Shown piece after piece: positions 24,086-34,114 of a stretch of DNA of 64,000 bases. The notes beneath the pieces were generated by a model. That model did not search any database and was not told the DNA's origin. It was given only the letters and a program-made list of their open reading frames with translations. Source of the DNA: Gentiana macrophylla (Eukaryota > Streptophyta > Magnoliopsida > Gentianales > Gentianaceae); the NCBI GenBank assembly GCA_026214975.1, contig CM047815.1, positions 83,968,800 through 84,032,799 on the forward strand. Reading direction: 5' to 3'. Made by a program: the position numbers and the translations under genes. Every line of letters begins with the position of its first letter. The stretch's first letter is position 1.

Positions 24086-26416
24086 ATGACCAGGAGCTCT
24101 CGAACACCACTTGAATATATGGACGGGATTGAAGCCTACGCAAGACGTAGAAATAGTGAAAGAAGAAGACGTCAGTCGGGGGAGTCGATTCCGGATTTTG
24201 AAGAGAATAGTTTGAGTGAGTTGGGAGAAGGTTCCGTTATGGCACACAACGGTGAGCAAGTTTTAGGTGGAAATTTGGGGGGTAACAATGTAATTCCGAA
24301 TCAAGACCCACCCCCCAACAATAATGGTGTACAAGGGGGTGGGAATGGACAAGGAAATCAAATGGATCCCCAAGTCATGCAACAATTTAATGCATGGATG
24401 ATGAATCAGTTTATGCAAAACCAAAACCAACCTCAAAATCAAGGTGCAAATGCGATACCTCATTGGTTTAATGGTCAACATGAGCAAAATCAAGGTGGTT
24501 TGACTTGTAGAGATTTTGTGATGGCACCTACGACAATTATGGGGCATAGTCCAATCCGAATGCCACCGGTGGCCGCAAACAACTTGGAGTTGAATAGGAA
24601 CATTATCCATCTATTGGGAGATAATGCTATCTTTAGGGGGACCGCTTTGGAAAATCCTCACTTGTCCATTGATCACTTTCTCCAAGTGGTCAACTCAACA
24701 AAAATCAATGGAGTGAGTGAGGAGGCACTTAAACTTATGCTTTTTCCGTTCGCCTTGAAAGAGCAAGCTAAGCGGTGGTATGATTCGTTGCCTAATGATT
24801 CTCTACATTCATGGCAGGATGTGATAAAAACTTTTCTACTCAAGTACTATCCCCTATCGAAAACCATGGATATGAAAGAGGCCATTATGTCATTCAATAC
24901 ATATGAGGGGGAAGAACTACACGAGTGTTGGGACCGATTCAAATCTTTGTTGAGGGAGTGTCCGGGACATGGCTTGAGATCTTATGAAGTGGTTCATGCG
25001 TTCTTCCGTGGTTTAGACCAAGTTCACCAAAGCACCTTGCATGCTTCGTGCCATGGTGATATCATGAGTATGGTGCCCGAAGTAGCTATGAATCAAATAG
25101 AAAAAATTTCTGAGACTTCGAGGCAATATATGTCTTCAAGTAGAAGAGGGGCAAGAAGTAAGAAGCCCAGATTAGTTGAAGTGAAAGAGGTTGAGTCAAG
25201 CGATCAATACCATGCTCAAGTTCAAGCGATGGAGAAGAAGATGGGTAAGTTGCAAAAAGAGATGGAAAGTGCAAAACTGTGCCAAATTTGTAGTGGACCT
25301 CCTTCGGCGAAGGATTGTAGGATGACAACAAAAGGCCAAAACATGGCTTATCCACAATATTCTTCTCAAGGACAACCTAGTAATGCACCTCAATTCAATA
25401 TGGAAGAGTTGGCCAAGAAAATGATGAGTGTTTGCTCAATGGAGCAAAGGAATATGGGACCTCAATTCCAAAATCAAGTGCAAAATGCCTTTCATGGCCA
25501 ATATTTGGGAGAGCAACAAAGTGGGATGGTATTTGAGGAACCCCAAGATGTGAGCTTTGTGGGACAAGGCCAAGGTGGAAACTATGGACACCAAGGTGAT
25601 GGTTCTTGGAGAAACAATAATAACCAAGGATGGAACCGGAACCAAAACCAAGGTTATCGACAAGGTCCTACACAAGGTCAATCTCCCCAAGGACAATTTT
25701 ATCAACCACCACACCAAAGGAAATCACAAGGGGGCTTTAATAAACAAGGTCCTAATCCTTATCAAAACCCCCCACCTTTGGCACCTGTACCTCAAAAGAG
25801 TGCAACCGATGTCCTAGCGGAACAAGTGACCAAAGTTCTTGGAGAGATGAAAGATATGAAAAAGGGCATGGTTGAAATGAATTACAAGCATGGGACCGCT
25901 ATCAAAAACATTGAGACTCAAATTGGGCAAATAGTGGAACATGTACAATTGAAAGGAGGCTTACCAAGCAACACGGAGAAAAATCCAAGGAATATAAGCG
26001 CCATTGAAACTCGAAGGGGTAAGGTGTTGGGAACAAGTGGTGCAAAAAGAGTCCTATGGGAGGGCAAAGGAAGAAAAGCTCCTATTGAAACCGAGAGGGG
26101 AGCCATGGATGGTGATATTGATGAGATTGAGGATGATGACAATCATGAGAAATTTGCCAAGAGGAAGGAAGTTGAAATGAGAGAGGCACAAGCTAGGGGC
26201 GATTATGTGGTACTCGATGTGAAAGAGGAAGCACCTACAAGAAGGGAAGGAAAGGAGCCGATGAAAGAGCCATCTTCCCCACGCACCAAAGGTAAGAAAG
26301 GTATACTTTCTCCTCCATCTAAAGACTTTGATTTGAGTACTCTCCCTTATCCCCCTAAAAGTCATAGGCAAAGTTGTTTAAATAAGGCACAAACTCGTTT
26401 CATCGAAATTTTGTGA
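24086..26416 (+). CDS. gag: Gag polyprotein of the Athila-like element (776 aa)
   Basis: Complete frame starting MTRSSRTPLEYMDG about 100 bases after the primer site; the older relic has the matching start. The basic/acidic N-terminus is followed by an Asn/Gln-rich stretch (about 80-145). The capsid-type gag domain (about 170-340) includes AKRWYDSLPNDSLHSW and FFRGLDQVHQSTLHAS. A zinc-knuckle region is at about 413-425 (CQICSGPPSAKDC), and a Gly/Gln/Asn-rich segment at about 490-565 (GQGQGGNYGHQGDG). A coiled-coil-like segment (about 575-625) precedes an acidic linker. Oddity: the knuckle His present in the older copy (SGSHSAKDC) is Pro here, so RNA binding may be impaired. The frame ends at UGA 26414-26416, and protease continues in the same frame. 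Confidence 0.93.
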   Translation: MTRSSRTPLEYMDGIEAYARRRNSERRRRQSGESIPDFEENSLSELGEGSVMAHNGEQVLGGNLGGNNVIPNQDPPPNNNGVQGGGNGQGNQMDPQVMQQFNAWMMNQFMQNQNQPQNQGANAIPHWFNGQHEQNQGGLTCRDFVMAPTTIMGHSPIRMPPVAANNLELNRNIIHLLGDNAIFRGTALENPHLSIDHFLQVVNSTKINGVSEEALKLMLFPFALKEQAKRWYDSLPNDSLHSWQDVIKTFLLKYYPLSKTMDMKEAIMSFNTYEGEELHECWDRFKSLLRECPGHGLRSYEVVHAFFRGLDQVHQSTLHASCHGDIMSMVPEVAMNQIEKISETSRQYMSSSRRGARSKKPRLVEVKEVESSDQYHAQVQAMEKKMGKLQKEMESAKLCQICSGPPSAKDCRMTTKGQNMAYPQYSSQGQPSNAPQFNMEELAKKMMSVCSMEQRNMGPQFQNQVQNAFHGQYLGEQQSGMVFEEPQDVSFVGQGQGGNYGHQGDGSWRNNNNQGWNRNQNQGYRQGPTQGQSPQGQFYQPPHQRKSQGGFNKQGPNPYQNPPPLAPVPQKSATDVLAEQVTKVLGEMKDMKKGMVEMNYKHGTAIKNIETQIGQIVEHVQLKGGLPSNTEKNPRNISAIETRRGKVLGTSGAKRVLWEGKGRKAPIETERGAMDGDIDEIEDDDNHEKFAKRKEVEMREAQARGDYVVLDVKEEAPTRREGKEPMKEPSSPRTKGKKGILSPPSKDFDLSTLPYPPKSHRQSCLNKAQTRFIEIL

Positions 26417-27176
26417 AAGATTGATTTGAATATCCCTTTTCTTGAGGCACTTGCCAATATACCTTCTTATTGCAAATTTTTAAAAGGGTTGCTTACTAAT
26501 AAGAGTAAGATGAACGAGGTTGTTTGTTTGAATGAAGAGTGTTTCTCCCTCTTTGACGCTAAATCAAGAATTCCCCCAAAAGTGAGAGATAAGGGTAGTT
26601 TTACTATACCCGTGACTATTGGTGAGACTCATTTCCCTAGTGTCTTGTGTGATTTGGGGGCTAGTGTGGGTTTGATGCCCCGTGCTATGTATGAGAGTCT
26701 AGACCTAGGAGAGTTAGAGCCAACGGGGATGACACTCCAAATGGTGGATAGATCCATTCGAGAGCCTATGGGTGTGATAGAAGATGTGATCGTACAAGTT
26801 GACAAGTTTGCCTTTCCGGTGGATTTTGTGGTTTTAGATATGGAGATGGACTCCGAAACACCATTGTTGTTAGGACGTCCCTTCTTGAACACCGGGAGGA
26901 CTTTAATAGATGTCGCTAGTGGAGAGATCATTTTGAGAGTCGGTGAGGAAAAAGTCACGGTGAATGTGTACAAATCTAAGAAACACCCAAAGGAGAGCGC
27001 CGGGGACTGTTTTTCCGTTGACATCATAGATTCTTGTGTTTTGGAACATGTTAACGTGCATGAGAACAAAGATAAATCCAATGAATGCATACCAAGAGAA
27101 AGAGAGGTGATTGATGAAAAGCACGAGTTGGAAGATGAAGTGATGGAGCTTGAAGAGATAGCTTATTTAGGCAAAC
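26417..27176 (+). pseudogene. Protease region of the Athila-like element
   Basis: Continues in the gag frame just after the UGA. NIPFLEALANIPSY is followed by a retroviral-type aspartic protease with VLCDLGASVGLMP near 26645-26680 (DLGAS in place of DTGAS, usual in this clade). Next are FVVLDMEMDSETPLLLGRPFL near 26825-26885 and the IDVASGEIILRVG strand. An acidic linker (ELEDEVMELEEIAYLG) leads to the site where the Sirevirus-like LTR is inserted at 27177. The protease itself has no lesion; its expression would need readthrough of the upstream UGA. The broken gene continues at 29027. Confidence 0.88.
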
Positions 27177-29026
27177 TGTTGGTCCCTTGAAAAGGCTTTG
27201 GTTAAGTTTAGAGAGGGGGGGTGAATAAAATTAACACTTAAAACTTTTTGGAGTTAACAAAATCAACAACCCGACTCTTTGAAACCTTCAGAGTTCTTTG
27301 ACACTTGATGAGTCTCACGATATTGATGAGTCTCATGAAACTTAAGGTTGCTGAGTTTTGTGCAGCGGATATATCAAAAATTAAGCCTTATTACTTGTTG
27401 TTAAAGTATGATACTAAGTATTGGATACTCAGTAGTGTCTGTGTGTGTATGATCAATTGCTAGTTCAGCAGGTTTATGTAAATAAATAACTGAATGCAGA
27501 ATGTAAAAAGCAGTAAGTAAATGCTCAGTTTTATAGTGGTTCCAGGTGATGTAATCCTATACGTCCACTCTTCTCCTGTGATGTAGGAGGTACTTCACTA
27601 GAAATCTTTGAGGTTACACAGTTACAAAGATCCCTAAGTTGTCTGTCCTTCACCAATAGCTATGGCTTCACAAACTGAAATTCAGGAACAGGTGAGATTG
27701 CTGCTCCTAAAACTTCCATTGGTCCTTGAAGGGTGATATTGCCTCTTCACCAGCTCCACCACAACAACAGTCTTTCACACACACAAGTGTGCTTCACTGT
27801 CTACAGCAGGGTTGTATAATAATAAAGGTTGAATCAATTAAATGATTCAAAAGCAGTTGCTTGATTAGGATGATGTAATCAGCAGCTTGCTATCTTCAAA
27901 AGTGTATGCTGAATGTAGCTTGAATCCTTGAATACACTTGAAGATTTACTGGATCAGTAAGTTTCAGTTCAGTGACCTCAGCAGGGTTAACTCAGAATAT
28001 ATTGCTTGTATATTGCTTGTAATTCTTGTTAATCATCATCTTGTTTCTGAGTTGAGGGTCTTCTATTTATAGGTGGGAGAGCATGTGACTCTATTTGAAA
28101 TTCAAATATAACCGTTCAATCTTTTTGTCCCATCTGTAAAAGCTTTCTGTCCCTTTCATAGGACTGACACTGTCAAAAGTCCTTTTTGACAGTGCAATCT
28201 GTCACCCTTTGACTTTTCACTATTGGTTGGTGATCTGAGCCATCCCAACGTCTATGTAATCTCAGCCCTTCATTTGTTAGGTGAGTCTGAGGTTGTTAGC
28301 TGTCCTTATCCTTTTAGTTAACCAATAAAATCTTGATTTAACCGAGGAATATCTTTAGCAGGTTCACAAGTCTGCTGAATTGCTAACAGGTCTGCTGATC
28401 CTTCCTTTGCTTGTAAAACTTTAAATGCAGCAGACTTCTCCTATCTAACTTTTATTTATGAAGTTAGATAACATCATTTATCAAATAACCAAGTTCCAAT
28501 CATCATCCAACTTGAGGAACTTAGACCTTCTATAATAGGTATATGTAACAAGTTTAATTCATCACAGATTTAATTAAACTTGATTCCATATCCTTGACTT
28601 TAAATACTAAGTTTGATCCCTTAGTCTTCAGAATGGCGAGTTTGAACCCCTCACCCGGTCTTCATTGAGGTTTCCACTAGTCTACTGACTAATCTACCCT
28701 ACTGACCTAAAAGCGATCTCTTTGATAAACCTCGTGACCTATTACGATACTTGTTTGATCAAACCTAATTATGTATCAAACTCTAATAAGCCTATACATA
28801 TTATCTAGACATCTTTTGCCTTTGCACTATAACAGCTAGTAAGGCACTCATTACCAAAACATAAGTTATATGAGAAAATCAGTCCAACAATTTCCCCCTT
28901 TTTGGTAATGATGCCACTACCCTCACTTATCAGCAAAGCAAAAGATAAAACACAAAAACAGAACAAGTAATCATCTTTCATTATAAATTTTTGTTCAATG
29001 TTATTACAATCTAAGATCAGCAAATT
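27177..29026 (-). mobile_element. Sirevirus-like 3' LTR fragment inserted in Athila-like pol
   Basis: The plus strand reads TGTTGGTCCCTTGAAAAGG at 27177. This is the reverse of the LTR end type seen at 49753 (GGGACCAACA). The LTR ends at 28889 (AGTCCAACA). Just right of it is the reversed polypurine tract (AAAAAGGGGGAAAT on the minus strand, 28890-28904), then about 120 bases of internal 3' region. So this is a minus-strand 3' LTR of 1,713 bp with a stub of internal sequence; the 5' LTR and all genes are missing. A reversed TATA box (CTATAAATAG) lies near 28062-28071. CAAAC before it and CAAAT near its far end may be a decayed duplication. Confidence 0.85.
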
Positions 29027-29139
29027 GAAGATCCACCCAAGGATTTGAAGATCCACCCAAGGATTTAAAGATGAAGCCGCTTCCACCCCACTTGAAGATC
29101 CACCCAAGGATTTGAAGATGAAGCCGCTTCCACCCACTT
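29027..29139 (+). repeat. Tandem partial triplication of a pol coding segment
   Basis: GAAGATCCACCCAAGG starts three units, at 29027 (20 bp, truncated), 29047 (47 bp) and 29094 (46 bp). The unit encodes the DPPKDLKMKPLPPHL-type linker before RT, which is single in the older relic. The 47/46-bp lengths put the copies out of frame. Confidence 0.9.
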
Positions 29140-32078
29140 GAAGTATGTCTTTCTTGAGAATAATGGTTTACTTCCTTTGATTATTTCTGCCACACTAACA
29201 TCTTTGCAGGAAGAACAATTGGTAGACATGCTTAAAAAGCACAAGTGCGCTTTTGGGTGGAAGATGTGCGATCTCAAGGGTATAAGCCCCACCATGTGCC
29301 AACACAAAATCATATCGGATGATGGAGTCAAACCGGTAAGACAACCTCAAAGAAGGCTCAACCCACATCTTCAAGAGGTGGTGAAGAAAGATGTGATCAC
29401 AATGTTGAAGCTTGGAATCATATATGCCATCTCAGACAGTGAGTGGGTAAGCCCACCCAAGTGGTGCCAAAAAGGGAGGTATGACTATTCAAGTCAATGA
29501 GAAAGGTGAGGAGGTGCCGACGCGGTTGGTAAGTGGTCACAGAGTTTGCATCGATTACCGTAAGTTAAATGACCAAACACGCAATGATCATTTACCCCTC
29601 CCCTTTATTGATCAAATGCTTGAAAGATTGAGTGGTCATGCTTATTATTGTTTTCTTGATGGGTTTAGTGGGTATTATCAAATACATGTATCTTTAGAGG
29701 ACCAAGAAAAGACTACCTATACTTGTCCGTATGGCACGTTTGCTTTCCGTAGGATGCCATTTGGGTTGTGTAATGCACCCGCGACATTGCAACGGTGCAT
29801 GGTTGCTATTTTTGCGGATATGATTGAAAATTTTCTAGAAGTCTTCATGGACGATTTTAGTGTGTTTGGTGATTCCTTTGAGGAATGTCTTGGTAATTTG
29901 GAAAAAGTGTTGGATAGGTGTGAGGAAACGAATTTGGTGTTGAATTGGGAGAAATGTCATTTGATGGTAATGGAGGGAATAGTCTTGGGACATAAAATGT
30001 CTAGTAAGGGTATAGAGGTCGATAAGGCTAAGGTAGAGGCGATAGATAAGCTCCCTATACCCACCAACCTAAAAACTCTTAGGGGTTTCTTAGGTCACGT
30101 GGGGTTCGATCGTAGATTCATCAAAGATTTTTCGAAAATAGCCCGTCCTCTTACTCTTCTTCTTGGAAAAGACGTCCATTTTGACTTTGATCAAGCTTGC
30201 CTTGAGGCGTTTACGTTGCTCAAGCGACTGCTTGTCTCCGCCCCGATCCTAGTTGCCCCAAGATGGGACCAAGAATTTGAGTTGATGTGTGACGCGAGTG
30301 ACACCACGGTTGGTGCGGTGCTCGGTCAAAATGTTGATAAAATTTTCAAGCCTATCACCTATGCAAGCCATACCTTGAATCCCGCCCAACAGAATTACAC
30401 CACCACAGAAAAAGAGCTCTTAGCCGTTGTCTTTGCTTTTGATAAATTTTCTTATTGGTTCTCGTGTAGTTGTCCACAAAGATCATGCCGCCTTGCGGTA
30501 CCTCTTTGCCAAGCAAGATGCCAAGCCCCGCCTTTTGAGGTGGATTTTGCTCTTGCAAGAGTTTGACCTTGAGATCCGTGATAGGAAAGGTTGTGAAAAT
30601 GTTGTTGCGGACCACCTAAGTCGTATGGAGCTTAATGAAGAGTTGCTTAGTGCTCAAAGAGAGATTAACGATTTCTTCCCTCATGAGCAACTCTATGCTC
30701 TCGACCCTATCTAAAAAGGGAAATTTTCCAAAAGTTGGTAAGGAGGCTAGTCCGTGGTTCACACCATTCGTCAACTATCATGAGTGTGGTTTCGTAGATC
30801 CCGATTTTGACTCAAATCAAAGACGTAAGTTCCTTAGTGAAGTGGGTAAGTATGTGTGGGATGATCGTTATTTGTATAGGTTGTGTCCGGATGGCATCTT
30901 GAGAAGGTGCATCCCCGAGTGTGAAATTGCAAGCACATTGTCGTTTTGTCATGATAAAGAAGCCGGGGGGGGGGGCACTTTTTTGGTGAGAGGACCGCTT
31001 TGAAAGTGTTGCAAAGTGGGTTATATTGGCCCACCCTTTTCCGAGATGCACATTCATATATGAAATCTTGCGACGCTTGTCAAAGGTCGGGTCGTATTTC
31101 TAGACGGAATGAAATGCCTCAAAAGCCAATCATTGTTTGTGAAGTTTTTGATGTTTGGGGCATTGATTTCATGGGACCCTATCCTTCCTCATGCGGTAAC
31201 AAGTACATCCTAGTAGCTTGCGACTATGTGTGATAATGGGTTGAGGCCTTAGCCTCACCCACTAATGATAGGAAGGTTGTTATCCGTTTTCTCAAGAGAC
31301 ACATCTATTGTAGGTTTGCAGTCCCTAAAGCGATAATTAGTGATAATGGGAGTCATTTTGCAAATAAGCCGTTTGATAAGCTTTTGGAAAAGTATGGGGT
31401 GAAGCATAAGTTAGGAACCGCTTACCATCCTCAAACGAGTGGCCAAGTTGAGGTCACCAATAGGGGTATTAAGCGTATCTTGGAAAGACGGTGGATGTGA
31501 ATGTTAAGAGTTGGTCCTTAAAATTAGATGATGCTCTTTGGGCCCATAGGACCGCTTTTAAGACACCTTTAGGCATGTCACCCTACATGATAGTTTATGG
31601 AAAGTCGTGCCACCTCCCTGTGGAAGTAGAACATAAGGCGTATTGGGCCATCAAAATGCTGAATCTCGACGACACCCTGGTTGGTGAGAGAAGAATGGCT
31701 CAATTGAACGAGTTGGATGAATTCCGCCTTAGAGCTTATGATCTTTCAATGAAGTATAAGGAGAAGACCAAATTGCTTCATGATAAGTTGATCAAACCTC
31801 GTGTTTTCAATGAGGGCGATGAGGTCTTGTTCTATAATACTCGCCTCCATTTGTTCCAGGGGAAGTTAAAGTCTAGGTGTTCCGGTCCTTATGTAGTGTC
31901 TAAAGTATATCCATCTGGTGCTATCAAGATCACTCACCCAAAGTTTGGTACTTTTACCACAAACGGCTTGAGATTGAAAAAGTATGAGAGACTACCCTTT
32001 GATGAGGCCTTAGAAATAGTGACCCTTGAGGACCCCGTACCTTGTGATGAATCATGCAAGTCTTGTCATGGACTATAA
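29137..32078 (+). pseudogene. RT, RNase H and integrase of the Athila-like element, frameshifted
   Basis: Frames 29138-29500 and 29481-30566 give the RT, with CIDYRKLND, FLDGFSGYYQIHV, the TFAFRRMPFGLCNAP block and catalytic FMDDFSVFG near 29850. They run on into RNase H ([30 protein letters not shown]). After a frameshift near 30455 the end of RNase H follows ([19 protein letters not shown]). Integrase is in pieces. The HHCC finger is damaged by an 11-G run at 30965-30975, with [11 protein letters not shown] following. The core keeps all three acidic residues ([24 protein letters not shown]) but has a TGA near 31231 and a shift near 31490. The C-terminal frame 31491-32078 is open ([26 protein letters not shown]). 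Four or more lesions make pol inactive. Confidence 0.92.
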
Positions 32079-34101
32079 ACTTTGACGCGCTTGAGCCGCA
32101 GCCCACCATCCGTTCTCTTTCTATCCCTCGTTTTTCCTCGCCCGTATCGGCAGTATAAGTTGAGAAAACCGGTATAGTATAAGTCATTTTGTCGAGCCAA
32201 CGACGTAAAACAAAGGCACTTTGTGGGAGGCAACCCACCTTTCTGATAATTTTGTGTTTGGAGTAGTTTTCGGTTGCAAGAGGGGAGATTTTTGTCTTGC
32301 AAAAGAGAGTGTGGGGTGAGAGTTTCTTTTGGTTCTGGCTATTGTACTTAGACGGGGATGTTTTTATGTGAGCCTCTGTGGTCTTATTTTATGCGTGGAT
32401 GCTCTGTGTTTCTTTTGATTATCTTCACGTCCAGTGCGGTTCCCATCTAGTATGTTTGATGTGCTTTGACACTTTGTTTGTGGCATGGCTTCTATTTTTA
32501 TATATCTCATATCTATCACCATCTTTTGGCACGTGGACCTTTCCCGTGCATGTGTTTGCCTTGGTTTTTGTTTTTATGGTTTTAGATACTCGAGATGGAG
32601 CTTACTAGAAGATGTCACGAGGGCTACAAGTGCGCCTTTCTGCCGGGTTTTGGTCAAACAGCTAAGTCTTTTTACTCTTTTTATCTCTCACACACTGAGG
32701 ACAGTGCTTCGTTTAAGTGTGGGGTGGGGAGACTTAGCCATTTTCTTGATATTGATTGTTAAATGTGCTATAAATGTGGTATGTTTAGCCTATGATCGGG
32801 CTCGAGTCGATTTTGGGTAATTTTTAAAAAATTTCAAGGATTTTCACTCGTGTTTTGTATGAGTTATTTTCACAATCGAGTGGTGATCACCTTAGTGGGG
32901 TTCCCGAACATATGCATTGTGGTTTGATATTATCTTTAGAATGGAGTTTATTAATTTCACGAAGCGACACCTTGTGCACAATTTGATTGCTACCACCTTT
33001 CATATCACTAGTCTCGAGGCGAAATGTTTGAGGTTCACCTAAGTAGGACACGGGATGACGGTCCTGGCATTCTTTTTGACCCTACCATAGCCAAATAAGC
33101 CTAAAACCGAACATTTTCCCTTCGTAGCCCCTCTCAGCCTTGATAGAATGGTCCGACCACCATTCGCTTTGTAGCCGTTTTGTTACTTAGTCAGAAACCT
33201 ACCCTTGAGCCTTAATTATGGTCACATTTCCATCATTTTTACCCTACGAGTGGACTTAGTCTTTTGTTAGACCACACTTGCTAAGGCAAGTGTGGGGTGG
33301 GGGAAATGATGTTGTTGATTGGGTCGTTGTTTCTCGTTTTGAGCTATAAGGTGTTGAGGAGCATATGTGGGCTTGGTGTTCGGTTGTTGAGCCAAAAGAA
33401 AAGGAAATCTTTTCTTATACCTTTTCTCTCAAAAAAAAATATATATATATATTTCCAAATAAACTTTGATGTATATAGAAATAAAAGGGTTGGAGTCAAA
33501 AGTGTTGAGCTCAAAAGTTGCTTTTATGATGTTAGAGTTTGGATAGTGAGATAGGTGCTAGTGTGCTCGGACTCACCTCATGACGCTTGAAACATAGTCG
33601 AGTTTGGTAATGAGTTCGGGTGTATTAGTATCCTATGGTTCCCAAAGTGTTAAAAGTGATCAAAGAGGAGTTTTGGTGGCTTGTATGATAGAGATGAGTG
33701 ATGCATGTGTTGACTTTGTTCACTCGTACTTCTTTTTCTCCAGTTTCCCAAAATATACTTTTCGATTAACCGAAATTACCCTAGCCTAACGTGATAACCC
33801 TTCAAGTCCTGCCCGATCGTGTCCAAACTTAGTGACCTTGATTAGTGGAGAGACTAGTTATTATGAAACGGTTGGTAGACTTTCGGTTGGGATTCAAGCC
33901 CCGACAATCATTTTGAGCACTTGGTTTTAACTTGGCACCACACACACTCCATTTTCTTGATAATGTTGCACCGTTGTGTATGTGTTCATTTTTCTTACTT
34001 TGTGGTTACCTCGAGAGTGTGAGTAGTAGCACCTACATCACAAAGTTGAATCCCTTGGTTGGTTTTAAAACGCCTAATTTGCTCGAGGGCGAGCAAAGGC
34101 T
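32079..34101 (+). other. Non-coding 3' region of the Athila-like element
   Basis: About 2 kb between integrase and the polypurine tract. Small frames here have no recognised domain, so I do not see the envelope-like ORF known from some Athila relatives. AAGTGTGGGGTGG occurs at 32714 and 33288 and again as the true polypurine tract at 34102. A short AT run is near 33440. Confidence 0.7.
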
Positions 34102-34114
34102 AAGTGTGGGGTGG
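34102..34114 (+). other. Polypurine tract of the Athila-like element
   Basis: AAGTGTGGGGTGG ends exactly one base before the 3' LTR TG at 34115. Confidence 0.88.

Noticed and set aside
32378..32820. Possible envelope-like ORF in the Athila-like 3' region
   Set aside because: Two short overlapping hydrophobic frames without conserved start, length or cleavage features; not supported.
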